64,000 nucleotides of DNA, taken from Pempheris klunzingeri. Taxonomy: Eukaryota; Chordata; Actinopteri; Acropomatiformes; Pempheridae. The stretch spans positions 6,185,501 to 6,249,500 of the forward strand of contig NC_092016.1 of assembly GCF_042242105.1 (NCBI RefSeq). The letters run 5' to 3'. Under the pieces are notes generated by a model. That model made no database searches and was not told the origin of the DNA. It was given only the letters and a program-made list of their open reading frames with translations. Made by a program: the position numbers and the translations under genes. This document shows, piece after piece, positions 14,215 to 27,600 of the stretch; the stretch's first letter is position 1, and every line of letters starts with the position of its first letter.

Positions 14215-17200
14215 GCCCGTCACTTCCTGTCGACTATATAGTGCACTATATATTTACTGTCCATGTTTTTACTTGGGTGTCTTGATTCTGAATGTGTAAA
14301 TGTGTCCACTATATAGTGCCGTCAAAAAATTCCACAATGGAACGAAAACAGTAGTGTCCGTGGCATCTTCACTGTTTGTCACTGTGTTTAGCAGTGACAC
14401 TCAAAACCGCTGCTGACTTCAGTTTTAGCTGCTTTCATACGGTTAGGGTGACTCTGATTCAGTGACGTTGCATCACTGATTATTACGACAAACCATTAAC
14501 TTTTTATTACTCCTGAATCCGTTTACTGTAAACTCTCAAGTTAATGGCTGGTATTTAGATAATGGCACTGTTTCTAATTATTGGCTGCAGGAACAAATAA
14601 GAAGTCAAAATATTGAGGAGGGTGCGTGAACCTTTTAATGTCTTACTCGATAAATTCAGTATTTTGTACGGTTCCACAGCATTTTTTTTTCCGTCAGTAC
14701 AACACTCATGGCAGACTCTCCACTCTGCTGAAAACACTGACTGCTCTCATTTCTCTTAAGATACAGTCAACTCACGCGCTGCACTGATGCTTCACATTTA
14801 AAGTCTTCCAAGAGCACAAGCATTTCCTTACTTGGAAGGCTTTTAATGTTAAACCTCCATGAACTTCTTCCTCTTCTTCAAACCACAGTTGTTTTGCTAT
14901 CAGAGAAAAATCCGCAGTTTTACAACCTAAAAGAAGTTTGACGTTTGAATTGGATGATTGCAGTTTGTTCTGGCCTGTCAGCTGAACAAACACTGTTACC
15001 TAACCTCCATAGGGGTGTGTTACTCTGGTATATACAACAGATGGTTTCAGACAGTGTCATAGTGCTGAAACGGTTACTCAGTCAGCAGAAAATGAATCAA
15101 CAACCATTTTGATGATCTAATAATCATTTAAGTCACTTATCAACCAAAAACTGTGCTTGCAGCTTCTCCAGGATGAGGATTTGTACATCATTGTAAACTG
15201 AATATTTTGGGGTTTTGGGACTGTTGGTTGGACAAAATTAGATGTGTAAAGACGTCATTTTGGACATTTGGAAAACTGGCATTTTCACGGTTTTCTTGAC
15301 ATTTGACCGTGATGGATGTTCGTTAATTAATAACTTACAAAAGAGGCTATTAAAAACAGATGAAAGAACACAGGAGACTCTTATCAGACAGTAACCGGAC
15401 GTCTTCCTTGGTAAATACAAAGACTTTATATGACTGAATTATAATTTCTGATACTACCACCTGCTAGTGGTAGTATCAGAAATTATTAAAGCAACATTTT
15501 GACCCTCCTTGAGTCAACAATCAAACCAAAACTGAACTTTAAAGTGGGACAACTTAAGCAGCTTTTATTAACGTCTTCTTTCATTGTTAATTTAGTATTG
15601 CTGATCTGTTGCTTTTTCTTTATTTAATCATTTGGTCCAAAAAGAATAAAAGTCAGAAAACAGTAAAAAAAAATATCCGTCACAAAATGATGCCATCAAA
15701 TATTCTGTGTATGTTTTGTCCGACAGACAGTTCAAACCCCCAAATATTTCATTCAGCAGCAGCAGATCTCCATTTTGGAGAAGCTGGAGCTGGAGAGCAA
15801 TTCTGTTTCTGTTTGGTAAAACTAAATAACTGAGATCTTGGCGATGACTGTTTTGACGGCAGCTTCCTGTCGTTACGCTGTTAAATATATATATATATAT
15901 ATACAGCAAAATTTACTACACAGTGTGTCAGTGCTGAAATGAGTATATTCCACCTACATCTGCAGAGAAGGAACTCTGGACTTTTATTGAAATCGGCTGT
16001 TTTTACAGTGTTATTAGCAGATAAACGTCATTAATTCACAGTAGTGTCTTCAGGGAATTAAAAACGTTATTTGACTCTGTACTTTGGAGCTTTACGGCTC
16101 CTTGATGTTACAGTATGTTGGTTTTTTATGTGGTGGTGAGAGACTGTTTCTATTCTATGTGAATGTTTTAAAGCTAGTTTATCTGCAACATTTAATGTAA
16201 ATTAAATTAATTATTATAAATTATAATTAAATTAACTTCAGCATTTAGCTTTCTTGGTCATTGCTAAAGCTAACCACACAGATACAGTACTGAAGTTTCA
16301 TCTAATCAGAGTTAACTCAGCTTATGCTTTGGCCTTACTTTTCTTTCACAATCAACACGTTAAGAAACTAAAACTACAAAAACCAGAAACCACGTTCCTC
16401 TTTTCTTTTTCTTAAGCTAGAGCTGGATTGAAGCTAGCTGGCTAAAACTAAACAATTGAACACAACACAATGACCTGAAATCATTTTTAGGTTTCTTTGA
16501 TAGCCAATAACCTAAAAAGCTGAAATATTTATGTTTTGTCTGTTTAGATTCTGTTTAACATGTTTTCTTAGTCTAATTAATTTGTTTTTTTTAGCTTCTC
16601 TTTCCAACTTCGTGCAGTCAGCAGGTCTCAGAATAAAAGCAACTAATTTGTTCCCACAAATTATCAATAGTTGCTCTCATTGTATAATTAGTGCTCTGAA
16701 AAATATCTGAAATCTTTTAATTTTAGAAAATTTTAGTCTTGAAACGTGATGCGTTGATGCACTTTACATTTTCTTTTGCCATCCCAACATCTACGAACAT
16801 GTCTGCTTTTTTCCCTCCATAACACATGCCAGTTTGACGTGAATTGAGAAGCAACTTTTTTGCAGCTAGCTAAAGTTTTAAAATGGTTTCTCTGTTTCTG
16901 CCGATCAGCACTGTCGGGTTTTTGTTGTTGTCAGTCTGACGGCTGACGCACCAGATTTATCACTTTTATTTCCTGTCACATTCAACCACAAACAAATTTG
17001 ATATCTATCCTTTTTAGTGAGTAAAGGTAAAATAAATGTAAAAAGAAATAAAATTTTTCTAACCTACACATGAAACAAAGAACATGAAGGAAAGCAGTTT
17101 GCTTCCTCAAGTTCGAATACAGTTTTGATAAATCTTTTACTGGTGTGATCAGGCCTCTCGAAGCCCTTTCTTTGCCAAACTGTCTTGTAGTTTTTCATTT

Positions 17201-18622
17201 GGTTTCTTATTAAAAAAAATGTTTTTGCAATATTAATGCTAGTTGTAACGCCACGTTGCCTCATTCAGACTTTTTGTTTTTCACTTTTCCTGACTGTCTT
17301 TGCTTTAAGTCTTAATTGCTAAAGCAAAGTCAGTCTTCCTCTGGTGTGTTTGTGGTTTCTCAGGTTTCGTTAAAGTCTCGTTTAAGTCAGTGCACTGTGA
17401 ACGTTTCTCTGTCGACCTGTTCTGCTATCTGCATTTAAAGGTTTTGTAAAATTGCGTCACTGTACAAACAGGTGTAATTTTTTTAAAGGAAATGATTCTG
17501 TTGTTAAAATGTGATGTAAATTTTTTTATTTAAGTAAAATCAAATCCAACACAAACAATCTCTGGTTGTTGTTTCTGTGCATTTCCTACTTTACTCCAAC
17601 ATTTTCTGATGATTAAATAGCGAGACTGTGTGAACCACAGTCCACATAAGCAGTAAATGAATCTCTTATTAAAATCTCAAATGTCAGACGTTTGTCAGTT
17701 CAATCAGTTCAAAACCAACTAGGTTCAGCATGCGGGTTAATTCTTAGTTATTCTGCGGATGAACACCTCCTTTAATGTTTCAGTCATAACATTTTACAGT
17801 CCTCCGTATCAGCAGGGAGGGTTTTTTATTACTGGCAGATGTTTCTAGTGTTCATTTATCAGCACTGAGCAACCAGCACAACCAGTAAATAATCATCCCA
17901 AAATATCATTAACACGGGGAAACTAGGTTTTCATTCCTCTCACTATTTCGAACCATGTTACTGTGTAACAGAGATGTTAACAAAATAGGGAACTTTAATT
18001 CTTCCAAAAAAGAGAAGTTTCTAGAGTTAAGGTACAGTGACAGCTGCTTCCTCTTATGTTTAAAAACATCAAACGCATGTATGCCTATACACCTGCATAC
18101 GGGAGGCTATAACATAGCTATAATATAAGCTATAATATAATAAACATACTTGAAATTAATTGATTTCAGTGAGCACGAATCAGTAAATGCACATATTTAT
18201 TTAAAAAATCTTTCTCTGATTCCCTATGATACAAGCAAGAATCTCTGGCGGTCCACAGAAACGCTGCAGCTCCTCTGCACTGGTCTCAGCAGCCTCAAAC
18301 TCCTTTTACACACAAACCTTTAATCATGTTACACTACATTAACTATGACACAGTATTTACATGAAGACCATAAAGAATAAAAGCTGCAAATGGTTAAATT
18401 CACATAAAATCTGAACCCTCACATTCAGGCTGAGGCTAATAAATTAAATGAATTGAAGTTTATAATTACTTGTTTTCACCTTTCAATGAAGAGTCCTGGT
18501 TTTATGCCAATGGTTCTCTATATTGGACTGATAAGGTCGAGTGTTGCAGAACTGACGACTGATAAATCTTTATTAGATTTTATTATGGGTGGCCATGTCT
18601 TCGTTTTTCCTTTTGATGCCTG
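14215..18622. other. gramd4 3' UTR and convergent intergenic space to cdhr5
   Basis: No coding exon is visible. The gramd4 stop is followed by long AT-rich sequence with several plus-strand AATAAA candidates (about 15644 and 16632, and a pair near 17030-17055); I cannot say which is used. An 18-bp perfect palindrome (TATATAGTGCAC then TATATA) sits at 14235-14252. On the minus strand, AATAAA-type signals near 18569-18584 lie about 40-55 nt beyond the cdhr5 stop and are good candidates for its poly(A) signal. Confidence 0.55.
15441..15486. repeat. Perfect 20-bp inverted repeat with 6-nt loop
   Basis: The left arm is 15441-15460 (ATAATTTCTGATACTACCAC). The right arm, 15467-15486, is its exact reverse complement. 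The loop is CTGCTA. It lies about 1.2 kb past the gramd4 stop, probably in its 3' UTR. The stem is shorter than a usual pre-miRNA and has no bulges. Confidence 0.85.
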
Positions 18623-21600
18623 TCACAGATCAACGGTCAATGCTTCATCACTGTCTGAGTCTTCTGCTGGATCCTCAATCTTCAGCTCGAGTCCACTGTC
18701 CAAATCTGCCTCATTAAAGGCGACTCTTTGCTTTTTTTCCTGCGGGTTGTTGTCATCATTCTCCTCTCTGGTGCTGATTGACTGCTCCTCGTCTTCCTCT
18801 TCGCTGTCATCATCTCTGCTGTCTGGGATGATGAGCACCTCCTCCTTGGCGTTGGGATCGATGTCCTCCTTAAACCAGACTGACTTGTATCCCTCGTCCA
18901 CGCGTCTCTCCTTGGTCAGGATGGGTTTCACCTCCTTGTCACTGTCCACCTTGTCTGAGCCTGCCTGGCTGTTGTCGTCACGCAGGAGGCCATGCAGTGC
19001 CACCGAAGAGGTCACGATGGGCTCTTTGAGCGGGAATTCCCTCGCTTCTCTCCATGGATCACCAGCTGCCATCACGCTTCCCCCCTCTGGACCGCCAAAG
19101 CCGACGCTGCCTTCATCTTCATCATTCTGGAAGGCGTCATTAATGTACTGGATAGCCTCCTTCTGACCGTCCAAACCTTGACCCAGCTGTGGAGGGACAT
19201 CACAGTCAGGGAGAGAAGACATCGAAAACCAGATCGACAGTTTAAAGCCCTGTTGGTGACCACTAGAGGCTGCAGTGTTCATTATATCCCACAATGTAGC
19301 ACATAGTGAAGATGCTTCCATGAAGACACTCGTGGATGTATTCAGGAGAATACAGTATTTAAACTTTGGCTCCCCATTCAGTCCTATGAAAGTTGCTTTC
19401 TGGGTTGAGAGTTGGTAAATTGTTGCCATACGGTAACAATAAACAATCATGGAAAGTACCAACATTTCTATTTTTTCTCTAAAAAATATGCTTTTATTGA
19501 AAACAAGACTAAACAAATCCAGCTCATACTTGGTATAATGTATATTTATGCAGTGAAATTAATATAATATAATATAATTAATGGCTTATAGGGTCATAAA
19601 TAGCCTAAAATGCTGCCTGCTATTCTAATTATCCACCTATCTGGACTATGCTTTATCATCACAGGGTACAGGTATTTTCCACCTGTAAACCATTTACAAT
19701 ATATTATCTTGTACGAAGAAAATGTTGTTGTTAAAGCTGACTGGGCTTATTGACAACACAAAAGTGGACCAACATATGGTTTGGATGGGATATCGTAGTG
19801 CCTCCTGTTAAAACTATGATTTACAATGATGTAATTTATAATCTAGATTATATGTTACTCTTACAAAATGTCTATAATTACAAAATATGAATAAAAATAA
19901 TGTTTTTTCCCTTTTACATGTAATTATAAGTTGTAAACATATTGTCAGAGTAGCCTAATGCTACAGGAGGTTACAAGCCTCTTAGTGGCTCACTGTCCAG
20001 CTCCAATTAAAAAAGCTGCTTTCCTAAGCAGCATAGTCACAGCTTTTTTCTAAAAGTATTTTAACTTTTTTTCCACAGAGAGTGGGCTGTTACACAGACA
20101 GGCAGCCCCACTAGGACTTCTCCCACCGTAGCAGATGGCCAGTAAACCACCGCTACTCCCCGTACTGGCCCTACCTTTGGACACTTTTGAACTTTGAACT
20201 TACAGAGTTTCTGAACATGCTGGTTTCGTAGATCTTCCTCCAATCTGCTTTGCCCCTCTGAATGCGACAGATGAGCACGCCGATGACCACCAGAGAGATG
20301 AGCAGCAGTGCACCCAGCGTTCCACCGAGCACTGCCATCTCTGTCAGCCCGTAACCACCAAGCGCTTTGGTCACTGCAGGAACAAAGGCCATTAAATACA
20401 GGTGTCACCAAAAAAACATTCAACTTTGACACTTACCTGGTGGTGAATCTTAAGAGAAGCAAATTAGGGTTTGGGACTATACAAAATAGCATGGTTTACT
20501 CAAAATGTCTCTTTTAAATTGATTTAGATTTTTAACCAGCAGAATGCTCCTCATAGGTTTCATGAAGTCAAAGAAAATCTAGCAGAAAACTTAAATTAAA
20601 GATACAGTCAAACTAACAAAGAGCAAAGCCAACAGTTCAGCTGCTACGTAAAGCCTACCCTAATTATGAAGTTTAGATTTTATACTCGACAAAGACAAGC
20701 AACCTACAGAAAAACTCTAAACCTAAGAAATGTAGGCTGTTTTTATAAGGCTAGAGTTTCTTCGACATAGTGCCAGAGTCGGTGCCAGAATAGACTCACT
20801 ACAAAGTCTCCAAACACGTCGAGGGCCTTTGTTTTTTGATGTAGTGTTCACGCCAAAGCAGTAGTCTGTGGTTGGTTGCTTTGAATGTCAACAACAAGAC
20901 GCCTTTACTAGTCAAAGGAGGCAGCCTTTGAACACAGTGTGAACTCTACCTTTCCCAGAAGGTTTGGCTTGGTTGCCGCTGCCTATAGGACAAATAAAGT
21001 GCCTTCCAGATGACCTCTGCTTCACTTGTTTTGATGATAACTCTTGTCTTAGCTTAATTTCCCTCATTTCACATGACTGAAGCTACTGAGAGAGAACTGT
21101 GACCACCTGGTTGAGCTGTGCTGGCAGTGGAGACGCTTCCGTAACTGGTTAAACTGGTGTGAGTGGTTGAAACACTGGCTTCAGTGGTCAAACTGGAGTG
21201 AGTGGTGGAGACGATGCTCTCACTGGTTGTACTGGGGATGGAGGTTGAGACGCTGCTGTGAGTGGACACACTGGGTTTGGTGGTGGATACGATCGCTTCA
21301 GTGGTCTCGCTGTTGGTGGTGGACACCCCTGTGGACGTTGTAGCCACACTGTCTGTAGTGCTCAGAGGCAAAGTGGTGGTGGTGAGACCTGGGAGGAGAG
21401 CACACTTTTATGTCCCTGCTTTCTACAAAACTTTCACCTTGATTTACAGTCGTATGAAAAAGTTTGGGCACCCCTGACAATTTCCATTATTTTCATTTCT
21501 AAATCATGAGGTGTTTGGATCAGCAATTTCATTTTGATTTATCAAATAACTGATGGACACAGTAATATTTCAGTAGTGAAATGAGTTTTATTGGATTAAC

Positions 21601-24600
21601 AGAAAATGTGCAATATGCATCAAAACAAAATTAGACAGGTGCATAAATTTGGGCACCCCAACAGAAAAATCACATCAATATTTGATAGAGCCTCCTTTTG
21701 CCAAAATAACAGCCTCTAGACGGTTCCTATAGCCCCTAATCAGTGTCTGGATTCTGGATGAAGGTATTTTCGACCATTCCTCCTTACAAAACATCTCCAG
21801 TTCAGTTCGGTTTGATGGTTGCCGAGCATGGACAGCCCGCTTCAAATCATCCCACAGATTTTCAATAATATTCAGGTCTGGGGACTGGGATGGCCATTCC
21901 AGAGCATTGTACTTGTTCCTCTGCATGAATTCCTGAGTAGATTTTGAGCAGTGTTTTGGGTCGTTGTCTTGTTGAAATATCCAGCCCCGGTGTAACTTCA
22001 ACTTTGTGACTGATTCTTGAACATTATTCTCAAGAATCTGCTGATATTGAGTGGAATTCATGCGATCCTCAACTTTAACAAGATTCCCAGTACCAGCACT
22101 GGCCACACAACCCCACAGCATGATGGAACCTCCACCAAATTTTACTGTGGGTAGCAAGTGTTTTTCTTGGAATGCTGTCTTCTTTTGCCACCATGCATAA
22201 CGCCCCTTGTTATGACCAAATAACTCAATCTTTGTTTCATCAGTCCACAGCACCTTATTCCAAAATGAAGCTGGCTTGTTCAAATGTGCTTTTGCATACC
22301 TCAAGCGACTCTGTTTGTGGCGTGTGTGCAGAAAAGGCTTCTTCCGCATCACTCTCCCATACAGCTTCTCCTTGTGCAAAGTGCGTTGAATTGTTGAACG
22401 ATGCATAGTGACACCATCTGCAGCAAGATGATGTTGTAGGTCTTTGGAGGTGGTCTGTGGGTTGTCTTTGACCATTCTCACCATCCTTCGCCTTTGCCTC
22501 TCTGATATTTTTCTTGGCCTGCCACTTCTGGCCTTAACAACAACTGTGCCTGTGGTCTTCCATTTCCTCACTATGTTCCTCACAGTGGAAACTGACAGCT
22601 GAAATCGCTGAGATAGCTTTTTGTAGCCTTCCCCTAAACCTTAACATTGAACAATCTTTGTTTTCAGGTCATTTGAGAGTTGTTTTGAGGCCCCCATGTT
22701 GCCACTCTTCAGAGGAGATTCAAAGAGAAGAACATCTTGCAATTGGCCACCTTAAATACCTTTTTCTCATGATTGGATGCACCTGTCCATGAAGTTCAAG
22801 GCTTAATGAGCTCACCAAACGAATTTTATGTTCCAATTTATCAGTGCTAAGTAGTTACAGGTATTCAAATCAGCAAAATGACAAGGGTGCCCAAATTTTT
22901 GCACAGCCTATTTTTCACATCTGATACAATTTCATACAACTTAATATTGCTACACTAAAAATCTTTGTCTGGAAAATACCCCATTACTTAGCTTTTATTA
23001 GAAAATGAATGGCATGCCACTGTGATCGTTTTCTGTGCAGACAGAGTAAATTATTATGCAGCCTCAGAGGGGTGCCTAAACTTTTTCATACGACTGTAGT
23101 TGCTGAAACCTGCCTCCAGGAGGGTTTTTGGAAACTAGCCACTATCAGCCAGTGGACCCCATGGTACCAACATGCTGTGGCTAAGATTCAGGCCTCACTA
23201 TATGCAGAAAGAGTTCCACATCATTCAGAGGGGACTCATCAAATCTAAGCGCACACAGCTACATGCTTCCAATGAATCCCACAGATGTTGTACAGCTGTG
23301 CACAATTACATAAAGGAACAGAAATCAAATCAACTATACGTGTTGGATACCTTCCCTTTGGATGCCTGTCAAAAGTTCTAATTTTCAATCTTATAATGAA
23401 GTCTAGAGAACGTCTTGTGTGCTTGGTTGTAGCTCCTTTCTTACCACCAGGGTTTCTGCATATGCCTGGTCAGTAATGCACAAAAGAAGAAGCTGATGGA
23501 TGACATCCTCTGTGTGGAACCATCAGCACTCATACTTTGCAAACTGGCTCATGGACTGATCTCAAAACACATCAGGATCTTGAAGTTAACAGATATTCAA
23601 CTCACATCACCAGAGCAAAGTAGCTTTGGGTCACACTGTGTTTGCTACTTCAGTCTGAACACAACCTAAAAAGAGCTTTCACAGCCGAACCGGCGTGGTT
23701 TAAACTAAGCCGGGTGTGTTGGCCCGTTTTGCCTGGTTCAGTGCTGCCCATCACCAAGACTGCATGAAAAGACGTTTGTCCACATCCAAGTGAAATCTGT
23801 CAAGGTTTTTTCTGTGACGTCAGAGCAACCAACCACACGACTGAAAATGTGACACAGCTGACAGGGAACAGTTGATGAAACAGTCCCAGCGAAGCTACAC
23901 TGGCACTATATTCACCCCCTGGTTTCTCTTGGTGAAATGCAGTTTCATTTCCTGAATTCATAAAAAGGTTCCTGAAAAAGTTCTCTTGTGGAAATGGGAC
24001 AGTTAAAAACTCAAAGAAGAGGATCAAGCTCTGTAGCTCAGTCTGGCTCTCGTGTTTGCATGTGTTTGTTGGTCATGGAGCACACTGGAGCACACTGGAG
24101 CACACTGGAGCCACAGGTGGAGCAGACCCGCGGGGACCGTTCAGTCTTTAGCAGAGGCCTCTGTGAAGGTTTTCTTCCTACCTGATGACACCTCCACTGA
24201 GAGCTCGGCTGTGGTTGATTCGTCATTAGATGAGTCCACTGCCACCACCTGGGAGCCATGAAATCGAGCATTTAATGAGAAATTACCCCTCAGTCACTCA
24301 TCATACGTTTTATTACAATTGTACACTCACTTGCAGAGATAATATGGATGTTGGCAGGTCTTCAACCATGAATAAGTAGCTGTCAACGATTGTGAAATCG
24401 CTGCTCCCGTTAACGTAGTAAGTGATGTGGGGATTTAAGCCCTGTTTGAAAAGAAATCAAAAGGTTAGTGCTCAGCATGAAGTAGATAGAAAACTAACAA
24501 AAGGCTTCCTCAGTCAAACACACAAAACTGATGATTATTAAGTTAAAAAATAGCCCACCATCAGTTCACCATGAAGTTGCCTTAGCCTTGAAGTGCTAGT

Positions 24601-27600
24601 TAGGAGGGTTTACCAAAAACGTTGTGTTGTGTTGAATCACTGTCCGCGTCTCAACTTTGCTGCCATTATACAAGACATTTTTTATAATGCATTTTTAAAC
24701 CACAACACCTGATGTCCACTAGAGAGAGTTGACAAAGTTGAATGGTAAAATGTTTTATCCACAAACTGTCGGATTGACTGTTCGTGTTTCTTGACATGTC
24801 ACTGTGTTCCCAGATCTCTATCCATTGATAGAAATAACGGACAAAGCTACAAAAACTAAACTAAAAACTAAATTGTGAAACACTACAATTTCTCTTATCT
24901 AATAAAAACAGATATCTGCTGTAAAGTCTCCATCCAAGTCGGGATGTTTCGTGTTGGTGACACAGTGAGGGGCGTTTTTCAAAGAGTCAAACCTCAAACA
25001 AGCAAAAAACCTCTGTTTCTGTCATGTACTAATCTGAGGAAGGTGGAATCACTGTTTTACCCCAGTGGCCATATAGTCATCATCTGTGGCGATGATCTGC
25101 AGCGGCTTGTCCTTGTTCTTTGGGTCCATCGCCATGGTGCCCACTCCAGTGACGACGGCTTCGTACTGAGGCCTCTGAAACTGCGGAGGGTGGAGACTCT
25201 TCATTTGAACACTGATTGTGACGGTGGTGGTGGCAAACTGATAACTGCTCCTCTTCTGAGCAGCCTGGGAGGAAAAAACATGTTTTTTTTTTTTTCAGGT
25301 TTGGTGATTTGCAGGTGAAATGCAGAACTGTAAATTCCCAAATTCCCTTGGAAGAGCAAACAACCAAATTTTCTGTTAATTTAAAACCTTTTCACTAGTA
25401 AATAATGAATATTTGCTCATTTCTTCTATGATATTAAACTGACAGTTGCTTTGATACAAAGCGATCTGAAGATGTGACTGCAGCTTTGTGAAGGCATTTC
25501 ATACAATTTTAGGAGATTTTATGAATGATGATTTTATTCATGGCTAAGCTGAAAAAAACAACTGACAGATTAATCAGTAATTGTAAGTTGCTGCTTTATG
25601 TCACACACACTCTCTGTCTTTTCTTTAAACCTCAGTTTCTTTATCAATTCTTCTTTGCTCCAAATTTCTGGACTCTCTGTGTTTGTGTTCACACTCCCAG
25701 TCTGTACAGTACTGTTTTATTATCGAAAGGAGAAGAAAAGTGTGTTTGAGAAAATATCAGAAGTCAGACTTAAAGAAGGTCTCAACATGTAACATAAGTG
25801 AAACACGTTTTTAGGTTTTTACAATGCTGTGTTTCTTTAAATCAAGTTACTAGAAACCCAAAAGACCATCTTAATGCAGAATTAGGCAACAACACAGATC
25901 AGGAGGTAACTCAAACACAAAGACACCATGTGTGCTGTGAAGGTTTTTGTCTTTACCAGCACTGTCAGACTGATCGTTTCCACCACGTCGGCCGGCTTCA
26001 GCATGGTGATGTTCCCCGTGCTCGGGCTGATCGCAAACAGACCACCAGCATCTCCTAAAACCCAGCCAGACTGAGCTGTTTCTGCCTGCCAGTATCAACA
26101 ACTTATTTCAGACTGAAAAAAAACCCACTGCTATCATAATCCCAGCTGCTTACCTCTCAAGAACGAGTACTCTATCTCCTCATTTATCCCTGAATCTCCG
26201 TCGATGGCATAAAGCGGTCCTGGTTTCAGTGGTAACACTCCGGTCTGCAGAGGAGAAAACACCAATATCATCGTCATCATGTGTCTGGCACAGTGGTGAA
26301 AGTCATCCTTTAGTATAAGCACAATGGAAATCAGACTGTGGAGGCTCTGTTAAGGCCTCAGCCTCAGACTAACAGTGTCTGAACATCTGACAGTTTATGT
26401 AACTTTCGGAAACCGACAACGCAACAATCAGGCATACTTTCTGCAGATGTGTTAAACTGCTCTCTTTTTTCATTCATCACACTTTGAGGAGAGACAGTGT
26501 GAAAGTGTGTGTTGTTATCCCCATTTATTCGATTCACGGTGCCAAGTTTGTGTATATATACGCATAAATACACAAGGTGTTAGAGAGAGATCAGGGAAGC
26601 AGTGGTATGCAGCCAGGAGGAAGCTTTTCAGTCCACCTTCAAATGAGGATTCTTACAACATGACAATCCAACTAGTTTGGATTTGCATTCAGTTCAGGAG
26701 GTCGCTGTTTGGCTACAGTTTGCTGGACTTTCTGGATAAAGTGCTACCACAATGGGGACATCCTACCTCTTGTTCATTTAAGACAACCCTGCCGGTGTAG
26801 CCTGTGCTCTGGCAGACCACAGTCATCCCCACCACGTACTCGGTGCAGGGCTGGAACCACGGTGGTCTATTGTCCACGTCAAGTATGTTGACCATGATGG
26901 TGGTGGTGGCAGTGACCAAATCCTTGCTATCCGCCGATACCAATGGCGTGTTCTTAAAAACACAAAAAAACACCATCAGGATCTGAGTCAGTAAAACATA
27001 GATCAAGTATATCAGTCAGCAGAGGTCTGTGAAACTGAAACGGTCAAGAACACTTTGACATGCAGACAGAAGGAGGTGAATTCACTGAGCATGCCATTGA
27101 GTTGGAAGAAAGAAATGAGTGTTCAGAACCAGCAGTGAGCAGCACTCACCTGAGCTGTCAATATCAGTTGGACAGTTTGGACTTTATCATATTCGAGATG
27201 TGCATTGACAAGGATTTCCGGGTTGGTAGGCGTCAGCAGTTTAAAGCTGTCCTGTAGAAATCAAAGAGGACAATTGAGCTAATAGTTTCCTACTGCTTCC
27301 AGTCTTAAATTAAATTAAATTGTAAATTAATCTGACACTGATGCTCCAGAAGACAAATAACTAGAGGATTTATCTACATGTTGGGAGCAAAATAAACACG
27401 AGGGCTTACAGATTCAGGTGTCGTCAGTGTGTAGTAGATCTGATCCATGTCTAAGTCTGTGGCGGTGAAGCGGCCCACACTTGTGCCTACAGGAGACATC
27501 TGGGACAAATGGTACAAACAGCCAGTGGTTTGAAATATTAACATGAAACAGTTTTCTACAGTGCAATGTATTGTTAACTGAAGCAACCTTCACAGACCTA

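Noticed and set aside
15441..15486. Reading the hairpin as a microRNA precursor
   Set aside because: The stem is only 20 bp without the lower stem and bulges typical of pre-miRNAs, so it is listed as an inverted repeat.
18453..19166. 237-codon plus-strand open frame, Ser-rich
   Set aside because: It is the antisense of the acidic last exon of cdhr5 (Asp/Glu codons read as Ser/Leu on the other strand). The cdhr5 reading has splice and phase support.
21258..21509. Plus-strand open frames at the mucin exon
   Set aside because: Antisense of the Ser/Thr repeats of cdhr5 exon 13, continuing into the transposon end.
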